Positions 24,893-37,149 of a DNA stretch of 64,000 nucleotides are shown here, one piece after another (position 1 is the first letter of the stretch; each line of letters opens with the position of its first letter). Under the pieces are notes generated by a model. That model saw only the letters and a program-made list of their open reading frames with translations, searched no databases and was not told the origin of the DNA. Origin of the DNA: Chamaecrista fasciculata (taxonomy: Eukaryota; Streptophyta; Magnoliopsida; Fabales; Fabaceae); contig QANZ01042729.1 of assembly GCA_003254925.1 (NCBI GenBank), positions 1 through 64,000 of the forward strand, given 5' to 3'. The position numbers and the translations under genes are program-made.

Positions 24893-25996
24893 TCTTTGTT
24901 AAAGATATGTTAAGTAGGAATAGTTTGACAGAATTGCACGATCACGCAATGCATTTTAAAGGAAGTTGTTCTTCCCTGATTTAGATTTTTTGTTCACCCA
25001 AATTATCTTTTTATCTTGGTCATCGCCATCTTATATGATAACCCCACATAAGTTCTATGGGTCAATATCGTAGTTCATTTTGACGATTTTCCTAGTGAGG
25101 AAATAAGGGATATGATTAGAGGGGTTGAAGAAAAGTCAAAGTTATTTACGCCTTTTTCACGTCACTTGAACCTTCTCTCACATAATGTTTAGGCATTGAG
25201 CGTCACTTAAAACAGCACTTGAGTTGGCTATCATAAATGCTGTTAACCAAAGAAAAAGAATTGTAGTAGGCAGCAACCACAACCACAAGTCTACAATATA
25301 ATCACGGTGCTCTTCTGTGAGGACATAGAATAAAATATTTTGCATTTGGAATATACTCTATGCCTTTCCCAAAATGCCTTGACGCCTTCGCTATAGGTAA
25401 GTAGTTTCTACTTTTTAGTGGTGACACTGTATTATTGTTGAAGCTGGAAGGAAGAAGCAAATCTCCTGTATTGATAGAGATGAAGGTTACAAGTCTTCAA
25501 TTGAATCTAAAAGTCCAAATAAATCTCATGAGATACAAGTAACTACGATGGTTTCACAATACAATAATATTTCATGTGATAAGATGAACAAGTCTTGCAT
25601 CATCAATATTGAGGAAAACTACAAAAAACAAAAACAAGTATTTCTGCCGATGATATGCTTGCCATACTTGACTGTCATGAGAGAATTGCATCGTTCAAAT
25701 AATTGAAACACTGATAATTTTAAAATGGGATGAAATCTAAGTGGGCCTTTCTTTAAGGTTTCTTGAATGGAGGATTATTTCCAAATGTTTGGCGGTGGGT
25801 ATTGTAATGTCCACTAGTGGAAAACCTGTGAAAGTGGCGAAAGAGGTGAAGTACGTGTCAACAAGTTAAAACTACAAAGATACTTGTCTAATTAGCCAAT
25901 CAGCCATGCTGATTATCTATATACCCACCCAATATATTGTATAGTTGTTGTGTGATTCACATTTGATTTGGGAAAAGGGATATTGTGAAACACTTT
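24893..25996. other. Intergenic, no gene seen
   Basis: Includes the TatA 3' UTR (to about 25000). Nothing gene-like or clearly repetitive follows. Confidence 0.5.
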
Positions 25997-26547
25997 GGCT
26001 CCGTTTGGTACACCATCAAACACTTTTACATTGTAAAAGGGCACAAAGTCCAAGATTTTCATGTGTTTGGTATGGTAATTTGAGCTATGTAAAGTGGATT
26101 ACAATGTAAAGGGCTTTACATTACATAGGCCATTTTTCTTTACTTCACATTTCTGATGTAATCCAAGTCTACCTAGGGAATTATGGTAGAATTCCTAATT
26201 TGCCCCTCTCATTCCCATCCCATCTCCTCCCCAAATGGTGAACGGCGGCGGTGCACGACGGCGCCGACCACCGTGGACGGCGGCTCCGACCACCGTGGAC
26301 CACCGTGCACGGCGGCTCCGACCACCGTTGACGGCGGTGGTAGGCGGCGGTCTAGTGATGGTTGTGGGAAGGGCATTTTTGTCATTTTTTTCTATATCTA
26401 TTTTACTTTCCCTCCCCTACCATTTTATACCAAACACTTTCAATTTTTACCTACTTTACATTCCTTCAACTACTTTTCCTTTCCCTCACAATTTTTCCCT
26501 TGTAAAACCCTTTCCTTTACATACCTCCAACCTTACCAAACGGAGCC
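25997..26547. mobile_element. PIF/Harbinger-like element with a GC-rich minisatellite
   Basis: Ends ggctccgtttggta and taccaaacggagcc are perfect 14-bp inverted repeats of Tourist/Harbinger type, flanked by ttt on both sides as a possible 3-bp duplication. The interior (26240-26355) is strikingly GC-rich and consists of repeated ccgaccaccgtggacggcgg-type units; these give open frames in several registers that are not genes. Confidence 0.75.
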
Positions 26548-27586
26548 TTTCCCTTTGATGTTCTTTCATATATGCATGTTTGCCTGATGCCTTGCCTGCT
26601 TTATGCAAGGCTGAGGATATTTTTCTGTCTCCATTTTTTGACTTGTCTATTCCAACTGAGAGATAGAAGCCACATTCATTTCTTGGGTATTCCGAATCAA
26701 TATGCTGCTTTCTTGCTTGAGATAAAATTATTAGACACCCCCACTCAAAAAGTGATAAAAAAANAAAAAAAAAAAAAAAAAAAAGTTGGTGTGATTCACT
26801 TATAAAATTATTACTCATTTTTGGATGACTCAAGCAGACATATGTATTGTCATCAAACCGACGAAGAGCGCTTGTATGGTAAAATACTTTATGTATGAAT
26901 TTAAGTGACGGGTAGTGATTCTCGGTGAACATAGTGTCATTATCACTATATAAAAAATTAAGTGATTGTGTTGCAATTAACACTACTCATCAAGAAGTAA
27001 AAAAGGATGACATATATCGCATATTATTTTAATTTGTTCCTAGATTTTATATTTCGTTTTAAAATATGATTTTCCTATTAAATTTAACTTAAATGTTAAA
27101 AAAAATTAAAATATCAATATGATTTCTATTTAATTACATCTAGATGTTCAAAAAAAAACTAACTAATAAATAGGTTAAATGCATAACCAAATAATCATTA
27201 GAAAACAAATATATATATATATTCAAGTATGATAATATAATCTTTTTTGCTAAAACTTTTTAAAAATACAATGAAACCATACATTAAAAGGAAAGGAAAT
27301 ATAAAAAATAATGGAAAGAAGAAAAAGAAAGATGAGGATAAAAAAGAGGTAGGTTTTTTGGTTGGATGGAGAAAGAAAAAAGAAAAGGCGCGTGCACGTA
27401 AGAAAAACTAGAAGAATGAGGTTGAGATTTAAAATTGAGTGAGTGAGAGCGATTCTCTCTCTTTGATTGTGTTTATTAAAGTCGTAGGCAGCGCACTCTC
27501 TCCATTGAAGCAGCAAAAATAAAGCTGAAAACTGCTGTCTTGTCTCTCTCTCGGGAATCTCATTTCCATTCTCTCTCTCTCGTGCA
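26548..27586. other. bHLH upstream region
   Basis: A-tract with an ambiguous base at 26764, then AT-rich sequence with short CT-microsatellite runs near 27460 and 27545-27580. No gene. Confidence 0.5.
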
Positions 27587-27648
27587 CATATATAGAAATT
27601 AATGAAGGATCAGTAGTACTAGTGTAGTATTTCTTATTCATCATACAA
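27587..27648 (+). promoter_or_regulatory. Putative core promoter and leader of the bHLH gene
   Basis: A catatatag sequence at about 27587-27595 lies 55-60 bp before the start codon and follows a CT-rich tract, consistent with a TATA box and start near 27620. Inferred from position only. Confidence 0.4.
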
Positions 27649-30600
27649 ATGGCGTGCAATAATTCCTCGGAGGGATTGGGTGACGATTTCTTGGAGCAGA
27701 TCTTGGCCGTGCCTTCCGCCTATGGCTCAGGCTCAGTGTCGGGCTTGGGCTTGGGCTTGGGCTCAGGCTCGGGCTCATCAAGCAATATGCCTCCAAATCC
27801 AATGTTGTTACAGTTGGGGTCTGGTGGGATGGGCATCCGCATGCCTTTAGGGTTGAGCTTGGAGCAAACTGGCTTCCTCACACACTCACACGATGCTGTT
27901 AATATTAACAACCACCATCTCCATCTCAATACTCCTACCACTACTTCCTCTTCTTCTTCTACTACTGCTGCACTTGTAGTAAGTCATTATTATTAATATA
28001 ATCATTCAATTCATTCTCTTTTCTTTATCTATATCTATATATGTGTGTGTAGCAGCAGGAGAGGACGACGACGGGCTTGTTTCAAGCCTTTGGACCATTA
28101 CACGTTCGCCCACAACTTCAACATCACCATCACCATCAGGTCTTTCTTTTACTTTATTCACCTTATTGCCCCTCACCCTCTCCTTTATTAGCCCAGGCTA
28201 ACATCGTAATCTACACACAAATCTCATTAATCAAACATAACAAAAGAAAAACCTACACTACACTACACTACACTCATTACACAATAATTTAGCTTTCATT
28301 TCAAAGCCCCCATAGGATATATATGACTTTTTATTAACCTTAAAGTTGGATCACTTTGCATAGATGCTCTTTTTATTATGCGTTTCATTTATTCAATTAT
28401 GACTTTAATAATTAACCCTCTCCAGATCCATCCAAAGTCATCAGTCCTAATATTTTATAAATCCTATTTCCTTTTTCCTTTTTTCACCATTCAAAATCTG
28501 CCCCCTCTCGATGCCTTTCGGCAATCCCAGCCTTTCCTAAATCCTACGTATCATCATTTCTTCCTTTATATTCATTTGTTAAGTTTATCAATTATTTATT
28601 TCAAAATGTTGCGTTTACTTGGCTGTGTTGCTCACGCGTTTTATACTTTTATTACCGTGCCTAATTGGACTTTGGAATAAATAATATACGATAGTGCGAT
28701 TAACCCTACTCACTCTGACACACAGAATGTGAATGTCTCCTCCACCTCACTGGACTTCAATACTTACTCACTACTTAGTTTAATAATTTAAATTCTCCTA
28801 AATTGGCCTGCCGTCCATTTTTTTTAAAAAATAAAAAAAATAAAAGTATTCTATTTGTTAATTGAGGCCGACCATAAATGATCTGATCTTTATACATTCT
28901 CGATTATTACTGGTGCCTACTTAACTTTTACTTTAGTTTGGTTTGTAATAATTGAAATGAGAAAATGATTATTCTGTCATGTGCGAACCAAAATTGTTAA
29001 CGTATATATATATGGGCTAATAACATTATAATAGGTGACAAATGGACATTTCTCTTTTCATATACCACCTTTTAAAATTCATTTTACCTGTTTAATTTTA
29101 TTAATTAATTATACCATGTATATATATTAGCCTATTAGGGCCGGGTTTGTATCTTTTTATATTTTCATTTTAAGGCCCTACTAAATTCTTCAACAAAATG
29201 AGATGTCTAATTAAAAGATATGTGCGTGTCTGCTTAATTCAAGAAAATTGTTTACATGAAATAGTATTTAATCAACAATTTAAGGGTGAAATCCCAGATG
29301 CCTTTTATTATTCCCGTAGCTTCTCATATATATATATAGCAAAAAATATTACTATATTTTTCTCTCTTGTGTTTTCTATATTATATTCAACGTACAGTGG
29401 TATATCGTATATTATGCAAGGTATAACATGAGCAAATATAGGTGAGTAATATATAAGCCGCCCTTCGCTTGGCGTATTGTCTGAGAATGGTGATTGTAAT
29501 TTTAATAATTTGATTAAGTTTGATGATGATGCTAATTAATAGTATAGTTTTGATAATGTGAGTAATTAATTTGCAGGCAATCCCAAGCCAACCACCAAAT
29601 CCAGCCGTACCATCCATCCGCCCCAGAGTGCGAGCAAGAAGAGGCCAAGCTACAGATCCCCATAGTATTGCTGAAAGGGTAATTCATATAATTAACCCAC
29701 AATATATATATATATCTTTCTCTTAATTAAGAACGTAACTCATCATATATATATATATGTTCTTCTGTATGTGTAGTTACGCCGTGAAAGAATTGCCGAC
29801 AGAATGAAGGCATTACAGGAATTAGTTCCCAGCGCCAACAAGGTTAGTTAGTGATTTTGCAATGCAGATATATATATAATATTTGATACTTTTGACTGGA
29901 TTTGTTCGCCAAATTTTTAGTGACTATACACACCGTTTGCATATGATATACTTTATGAAATTGTGGTTGTAGACGGACAGAGCAGCGATGCTTGATGAGA
30001 TTGTGGATTATGTGAAGTTTCTCAGACTCCAGGTTAAGGTAATTAATATAATGAAGCTTCTAATTCTAATTCATGTGTCACCACGGATGCGTCACTTCAT
30101 CTCATATATATTTCAATGGATGTCTTTTAATTAAACAGTGTTTTTTGTTTTGGTGCTAAGTAAGTAGTGTCTAATTAAGAGATAAGAGCGTGTATCCGTC
30201 CTTGTCTTGAGGAAAGTAGCGTCAAGTTTTTTAGTCTTCCAAAGTCATAGACTTTTCTGTACATGGTAGGGCCAAATTAAATGAAGAAGTAGTTACAATG
30301 TCATTCCTGGATTGACGTCGAGTGGTGCGAATTATCGCTTTTATATATTTCCTCCTTCTCTTTGTATTGTAGTAAAAATATATACAACTTTTTTAATTTG
30401 TTTTTGTTTTGGTTTTTCAAATTCCCATATTCCCTTTAATTTTTGCATTGTGTCATTATGATCTCATCTCCAAATTTAAACAGGTCCTCAGCATGAGTAG
30501 ACTGGGTGGAGCTGGAGCAGTAGCTCAGCTTGTGGCTGACGTTCCCTTATCTGCTGTTGAGGTGATATATAACTTTGGGAAATTTCTACTTTCAGAAATG

Positions 30601-30956
30601 CTATATATGTTGTTTATCTCTTGACTTTATATTCCTTCCATTATTCTACATTTTTTTAAAACAATTTGTGTCAAGCACTTCACATGCAAGTTTTGGTATT
30701 ATTGATTGTGTACTGGGTGGTACAGAGTGAGGGTATTGAAAGTGGAGGGAATGAGGAAGCATGGGAGAAGTGGTGTAATGATGGGACAGAGCAAGAAGTT
30801 GCAAAACTAATGGAAGAAGATGTTGGAGCTGCTATGCAATTTCTTCAGTCTAAGGCACTCTGTATCATGCCCATATCTCTAGCTTCAGCCATTTTTCGTA
30901 CGCCTCAATCAGATGCTTCTACACTTATCAAACCTCAATCAAACTCCCAATCATAG
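27649..30956 (+). CDS. bHLH transcription factor, UNE12/bHLH7-like (319 aa, 7 exons)
   Basis: Nuclear DNA-binding regulator of bHLH subfamily XI. Exons: 27649-27978, 28053-28139, 29577-29678, 29777-29842, 29973-30038, 30484-30561 and 30726-30956; every one is a multiple of three. The N-terminus [12 protein letters not shown] and the segment MLLQLGSGG match UNE12-type proteins. The bHLH (about residues 166-215) begins [22 protein letters not shown]; the His, Glu and Arg of the basic helix predict E-box/G-box binding. The family block [36 protein letters not shown] follows in exons 5-6, and the conserved tail contains [27 protein letters not shown]. Low-complexity additions are a Gly/Ser/Leu repeat near residue 30 and a run of five His at the end of exon 2. 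It could be UNE12 or its paralogue bHLH7; LRL proteins are less likely. Confidence 0.93.
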
Positions 30957-31727
30957 ATATATATATGTCATGACCGACTGCAGGCACACGTACACCAGAT
31001 ATATATATATATATATATATATCCATGGATAAGCTTGGTATTGCATATGTTACACACACCACATTTCTGGTTCTGGGTCCCATAAGTAAAGGCTATTTTA
31101 CCTTGGAACACCTGATCGGATGGAACATGGAAAAGGAGGATGGAGATGAAGAGATATGGAGTTGCATGCACTAAATTAAAATTATATTGTTCTTCATTTC
31201 AAGTTTTGTCAAAACAAGCAGAAATTACAATTTAAATTAAGTAAAACTGGAGGCTATTAATCTTGTCTTTGTAATTTCAAGATCTTGTAGAATCTGGACT
31301 TTGGAGACCCACTTGATGTTCTGTAGTTATCTTAAAATCCTTGGTGGGGTTGGTGGTAGATTGCCAAATATTTATGGTGCGACCTTCTTTTTCTTTGTTT
31401 TTGATTTAGTGGAAAGTGGGACCCCTAAAAAGTATGGGAAGGATATGCCTACCTATATATGATGTATTTGGAAAGAAATTCTTATGCAAGTTGAAATACA
31501 ATATGATTAATTGGTTGTCCAGCAAAGCAGTTTGGAATCATCTCATTATTAGAAAAGCTAACTATACCTTCCTATATAATTATCCTTAGCTAGGGTGAGC
31601 TTTTTCGTTTGTTAAGAAAGTAAATTCTCCCTTAAATTTGCTATAGTACTACTGAGTGAACGGATTGGTACTAGAGAAAAGTGGAAAAAGATATTTTGTA
31701 CGTTTAGCGAACTATAATAAAAGCTAA
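30957..31727. other. bHLH 3' flank
   Basis: Contains a (TA)n run at 30999-31020 and the probable 3' UTR. No further gene. Confidence 0.5.
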
Positions 31728-32068
31728 GAAGCAACATTTCATTTTGAGGGCGTGTCGTCGTGTCGGATACGTGTCGGTGTTCGACACCCGTACGACACTG
31801 ACACGACACATATTTATAAATTTTAAAATATAAATTAATTTTTTGTGACTTTAACATGACATATAAGAGAAAATAATAATACATATGACATATATTATGA
31901 ATAAAACTTGTAATTTTTAAATTTTTCATTAAAAATTATGAATATTTAATTATTTTTATATATAAATATATGCCGTGTCGTGTCGCGTAATTTTGAGAGT
32001 CTAACGTGCCGCTGTGTCCGTATCTGTGTCGTGTCCCGTGTCCATGTCAGTGTCCATGCTTCCTAGAG
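31728..32068. mobile_element. MITE-like element rich in gtgtcg/cgacac
   Basis: Both ends consist of overlapping gtgtcg-type units in inverted orientation around an AT-rich core of about 190 bp, closing with aagcaac near the left and gcttcc near the right. A shorter, degenerate relative lies at 41395-41530. The target duplication is not clear. Confidence 0.5.
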
Positions 32069-33422
32069 TAAAAGTAAACCTTATATCTTCCTATTAATTA
32101 TTAGCGATATAGGAGAAATCTTTAGTAACGATGTACGTACTACTCCATAATAGTCACCAGTGATGTTTTCCTTTGCTTGAATGAACTGAATTTTAATAAT
32201 GACAAAACAATTAGGCATCACTATACAAAACTAAAATATTTATTATTTTTTAATAAAATCAAATTATTTCTCCAGATATGATACACACAAATGTTGTTGA
32301 TGTTAAAAAAACTTGCTAGTGTTGATCTTTAGTGATATACATATTATTATTAGAATTCATAGGGAACCTATATCTATAATAATACCACTCTTCTATCTCT
32401 TGATCTCTGCCTGCCTCCAGGTGAGGATGATTTCATTTTTTTTTTTTTTNNNNNNNNNNNNNNNNNNNNNNNNGAGTAAATTGTGTTACCAGTTTATACA
32501 TAAAAAAAAACATTTAATTTTCTTTAAACAAAAAATATTTTTTTTTCTTGGAACAAATTTTTTGAAGTAGATTCTCTTCTAATTAGTCGAAGTTTTCTTA
32601 AGCAATTTTTTTTGGATCACAACAGCCAGAAAAACTGCTGGAAGAAATTAAACAATGTTATAAGTTATAACAGAGCCAAAACTGAGGATGGGCAATGTGT
32701 ACTCCATCACTTTATGGAATAGTCTCTGTTTTGTGATGTAGACATACATGTTGTGTTGTCTCTTGTTTGTTCTGGGCTATCTCTGAATTGGCCTCTGTTT
32801 TTCGTTGTATCTTTGGACAAAAAAGATAACAAATACAGTAGCAAATAAGTTAGAAGTCTAGAATCAATAGTGAACAAACATGTAGAAGAGTGGACTTAGG
32901 TGCTTGATTGCTTTGTTGTTTCAACTATCAACGTCGCTTAGTTGGATGTAAATCTATGGGATTTGATGATTAAACTATCTCGTTAATTAACACTATAATT
33001 TCCTTTGGTAGTTTCGTATTAACCATTTAACTAAGATGACAGTATATATTGTCCAATAAGTATCTTACACATCCCTAAAAAAAAATAATTATCTCACACA
33101 CTTCAATTTTATAAAATAAATAAAAGAGAGACAAAAAACAATTATAGTATATATGATAGAATTTAGTAAATTAGCCTAACTTTTAAATAGAAAAATTGAG
33201 TGAGTAAAACGCACCGTTTGAATGGTAATCGGTGCCTTTGAAGTTTGAAGATCGATTCGTAACAATCAGTGGAAGCCTCTACGTTTTCGGACTTGCGAGA
33301 GTTTTGCCATTGTTGCGAATTCGAAGTGAAGCTTCAATCGGTGCCTTCTATAAGTATTGTTGAATATAAAGGACAATACCCTACTTTGAATCTACTTTTG
33401 AGTCTCTGCTAGATTTTCATCT
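32069..33422. other. Intergenic with a 24-base assembly gap
   Basis: Ns at 32450-32473 follow a T-tract, so the gap length may be arbitrary. No gene is visible on either side. The last 100 bp before 33423 are the leader region of the PPR gene. Confidence 0.6.
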
Positions 33423-35387
33423 ATGTATCGTTGTGGTTTGGGCATTCGATTCTTTAGTTTGGGTTCCAACAGTGCCAGAGCAAATTGGGATCCAACTCTG
33501 TCCCTTCAACTCAATCACTCAACTCTTATCTTACTTGAGAAATGCGGTACGAGGGAACACTTCAAGCAAATTTTAGGGCAGATTATGAGGAACAATCTTA
33601 TCGGTCGAACTTTTCCAATGAGCAGGCTCCTTTTGTTTTGTGCCATCTCATACCCGGAGAACCTAGACATAGCTAAAGTCCTCTTCCATCACTATACTCC
33701 TCATCCGAATCTCTTTATTTACAACACAATGATTTCCGCACTATCATTTTCAATGAGTCAGTCATTTGCTCTGTACAATGAAATGCTTCACGCTCATGTG
33801 CAACCAGATAAGAACACACTACTTCAACTACTCCGTGCCACCAAATACGTGGCAGAAGCCAAGCAAATCCATTGTCATGCTATAGTTACAGGTTTGTTGC
33901 TCCAAGGTTATATGCAAAATACCCTTATTAAAGTTTACTTGGATAAAGGAAATTTGGAGCTTGCACTTCAAGTGTTACATTACATGCCTGCTCCGGATTC
34001 CGTATCATTCAATATTACTACTTTTGGTTATGCCAAGAAAGGGTATGCTGCAAAAGCACTTAAGTTATTCCAAAGAATGGTGAATTTGGGTCTTGAACCT
34101 GATGAGTTTACCATGTTAGGTCTTCTTATGTCTTGTGGACAGCTAAGAAATGTTAAGTTGGGGAAATCTGTTCATGCGTGGATCCAAAGGAGGAAAATGA
34201 TTGGTTCTTCAAATTTAATTTTGGGTAATGCTCTTCTTGATATGTACTTGAAATTCAAGGAATTGGAGCTTGCTCGAAGGACATTCAATCAGTTAGTGGA
34301 GAAGGATATCATTTCTTGGAATACGTTTATTACTGGATGTGTCAATTCCGGGGAGCTCCGACTTGCTCATGACTTGTTTGATCAAATGCCTTGCAGAGAT
34401 CTTGTTTCTTGGAATTCTTTGATTGCCGGTTATGCTCAGAATGGTCATTATTCAATGGTAGTTAACTTAATAAAGAGCATGCTTGCTGATAATATAAGGC
34501 CTGATCAGGTTACAATGGTGAATTTCATCTGTGCTGCTGCCGAGATTGGAGAACTGGATCAAGGAAAATTGGTGCATGGCTGGATAATAAGGACAAAGAC
34601 AAAGATAGATTCATTTATGGGTTCAGCATTAATAGACATGTACTGTAAGTGTGGAAGTTTGAAAAGTGCAATGACCATCTTTAGGGAACTATCTGAAAAA
34701 GATACTGTTGTATGGACAACAATGATTACTGGACTTGCATTCCACGGTCATGGAAGCAAAGCTCTAGAAGTCTTTGATGAAATGCAGAAGTTTGTAGAGC
34801 CAAATGAGGTAACTTTCATAGCCATTCTTACAGCTTGCACTCACGGTGGCCTTGTGGATCAAGGTATCAAAGTTTTTAACGAAATGAAAGAAACTTTTGG
34901 TATTGAACCCAGAGTGGAGCATTATGGGTGTCTGGTTGACCTTTTAGGACGATCAGGGAGGTTGGTTGAGGCTAAGTTTGTGATTGACACAATGCCAATG
35001 AAACCAAGCCGATCTGTGTGGGGAGCAGTGTTAAGTGCTAGTAGAGCCCATGGAGATGTACAAGTAGCAGAGATGGCATTGGCAGAGCTGCAAAACTTGG
35101 AGCCTGATAAAGAGGGTGGATATATTTTGTTATCTAATGTATATGCTGCGTGTGGAAGATGGAGCTATTCAGACCAGATTAGAGAAATCATGGAAAACAA
35201 GGGACTAAAGAAGACAGGTGGCCGTAGTAATGTATCCATTGATGGAGTTATTTATGATTTTTTGGCATCAGATAAGCAGCAACATGCCAGATGGGGTGAG
35301 ATGCTGCACACTCTAAATTGTCTTAATAGAGAAATGAAAGTTTACATCAGATTTGAAGCATTATTGGCGGGACCTCTGTTGATTTAA
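33423..35387 (+). CDS. PLS-class PPR protein with E domains (654 aa, intronless)
   Basis: Predicted organelle RNA-binding protein, probably mitochondrial: the N-terminus (MYRCGLGIRFFSLGSNSAR) is Arg-rich, hydroxylated and without acidic residues. About a dozen alternating P, L and S motifs follow, for example IYNTMISALS near residue 101, WNTFITGCVNSGELRLA, WNSLIAGYAQNGHY, GSALIDMYCKCGSLKSA and WTTMITGLAFHGHG. The C-terminal part has E1/E2 motifs (YGCLVDLLGRSGRLVEA, VWGAVLSASRAHGDV, YILLSNVYAACGRWS) and a further stretch after VSIDGVIYDF, but no DYW catalytic residues. It likely helps RNA editing or another processing step. Position next to the Aux/IAA and PR-4 genes suggests orthology with the Arabidopsis PPR gene I recall as At3g04750; HOP lies between them here. 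Confidence 0.92.
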   Translation: MYRCGLGIRFFSLGSNSARANWDPTLSLQLNHSTLILLEKCGTREHFKQILGQIMRNNLIGRTFPMSRLLLFCAISYPENLDIAKVLFHHYTPHPNLFIYNTMISALSFSMSQSFALYNEMLHAHVQPDKNTLLQLLRATKYVAEAKQIHCHAIVTGLLLQGYMQNTLIKVYLDKGNLELALQVLHYMPAPDSVSFNITTFGYAKKGYAAKALKLFQRMVNLGLEPDEFTMLGLLMSCGQLRNVKLGKSVHAWIQRRKMIGSSNLILGNALLDMYLKFKELELARRTFNQLVEKDIISWNTFITGCVNSGELRLAHDLFDQMPCRDLVSWNSLIAGYAQNGHYSMVVNLIKSMLADNIRPDQVTMVNFICAAAEIGELDQGKLVHGWIIRTKTKIDSFMGSALIDMYCKCGSLKSAMTIFRELSEKDTVVWTTMITGLAFHGHGSKALEVFDEMQKFVEPNEVTFIAILTACTHGGLVDQGIKVFNEMKETFGIEPRVEHYGCLVDLLGRSGRLVEAKFVIDTMPMKPSRSVWGAVLSASRAHGDVQVAEMALAELQNLEPDKEGGYILLSNVYAACGRWSYSDQIREIMENKGLKKTGGRSNVSIDGVIYDFLASDKQQHARWGEMLHTLNCLNREMKVYIRFEALLAGPLLI

Positions 35388-36084
35388 TTTGATGATGTAT
35401 ATTCCTTCATTGAATTATATAATATACACTAAAGTTTTATGCAATTCAGGCAAAAAAAAAAAGTTTTATGCAATGAAAAAGGTACAGTTTTATTTATTTT
35501 AACCAAAGTACTTGTATAGTTGTATATATACCTTTTGCCCAAAAGAATACTTATATGTTTAATTGTTTACTATCTAAGCACTATAAAAACTAAGAAGTAC
35601 TAAATGGATTATTTATCCAATGGGAAAAAAATCATCTTTCAAAGTTTAGAATAAATTAATTCATTATCATCAATACAATAAAAATGTTGAAATAAAATTT
35701 TTAAATTGTTTTCTGATAAATTACATTTTAGATAAAAATAATCATTATTATTTTAAAAATGTTTTTTTCAATAATTCATCCATATAATTTTTAAAAAAAT
35801 TTGCGCGCATAGATAACAAATAACGTTACTCTTGCCAGCAATTGGGGTAATATTCTTTATCTGCACATAATGCCAAGTAAAGCATAGTCTGTGTATATAT
35901 GTTGATTTATAGACAAAGTATAACGGATTCTGGCCACTGCACCGTTATAACATGTTCATATGATCTGCTGCGCTGAAAATCATCTGTTTTAATTATGAAC
36001 GACTAATCAGCAATCTCAATGATTTCCGCTTAGACTAGAAGGCACAAATGTAGAATTGTTTGCAATTAATTTCAACCACAACAG
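35388..36084. other. Intergenic, no gene seen
   Basis: AT-rich; short A-tract duplication 'aagttttatgcaat' at 35432-35475. Nothing else. Confidence 0.5.
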
Positions 36085-36342
36085 TCAGTGTAAAAACAAC
36101 CAAATTATATGCGCGATCATAATGAATGTTGCTTCTGAAGGCATAAAAATTTTCAGAATTGCCATCAGTACTGGATCCAGCATGATTTTCAAGACATAAT
36201 CAATCCGAGGTTTTTGAGTTGGAACTATGCCTCCTACTTGTGCCTGGGCACCCTGATTAATAGTAGGACTTGGAGATGAAATTCGAGACGAAAAGGAACC
36301 ATAAACTCTAACCTCTGGGGATCGTAGTTGGAAGTGTAATTG
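36085..36342 (-). pseudogene. Possible orphan exon or gene remnant (85 codons)
   Basis: On the minus strand a pyrimidine-rich acceptor (cattag) is followed by an open frame from 36342 to a stop at 36085. It reads QLHFQLRSPEVRVYGSF, then a Ser/Pro-rich part (SRISSPSPTINQGAQAQ), then a basic and hydrophobic end. Base composition is richer in G+C than the surroundings. No start codon, upstream exon or recognisable domain is visible between here and HOP. It may be a decayed last exon, a captured fragment, or a chance frame. Confidence 0.25.
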
Positions 36343-37149
36343 CTAATGAAAAAACATTTGGACAAGCTAGTAAATAAAAGTGAAGACACTCAATACAACG
36401 AATGATTTTGTAAGTACTTCCCTCAACTAAAGTAACAGTACACTTCACTATCTAATATGTGTATTGACTATGAAGTAATAATAACTCCATGAACAAGTCA
36501 ACTTGCCAAGTTCAAAAATATGATAACATCCTCTACACCATGAATCAAATTCTATAAATCCTTACCCAAAATGCTCATTCACTCATTTTTCAAAGATCAT
36601 TCTTGAATAAACGTAGAAACCAGGCATATTTCACCCAATAATTGAATAAATGCACCTTTTTTTTTTATCTAGAGCATATAATAGATGCCCTCTCATCACC
36701 ATAATTTCTTGGAAATTTAATTGTTCAAGCAAATTAAAATTATTCCGAGTACATATACGAGAGCTGATGGACATTACACCTATCAGGGTATAAGTGAGAC
36801 CTCAAAAACAAAATAAACCTTAACATTCATATCATTCTGCCATCTAAGCAGAAACAAAATTGTCAGACAAAAGGACCTCAATATCCAAGCCATGTTCAAA
36901 AGATTATGTGATTTAGATGAGAAAAACAGGATGAAAATCGTTAACACATAGAAACAAAGAAAGAGTCATTACCAACTATGGGCCAGAAGGCCAAATACTT
37001 AAATCGCCCGTTTTAGGTATGAATTCACTAGAACTACGCGAATAAATAAAACAACTGTAAAACTACCAACAGTGAACTTTCTCCCCCTTTTCCGATTCAA
37101 TCTATATTCAAGTAGAGTCACGCACAGCTCCTTCGAATTTCCAACCCAT

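Noticed and set aside
26183-26587. Overlapping 107-165 codon frames on both strands
   Set aside because: They arise from the GC-rich minisatellite and flanks of the Harbinger-like element; no domain, and the frames run through both terminal repeats.
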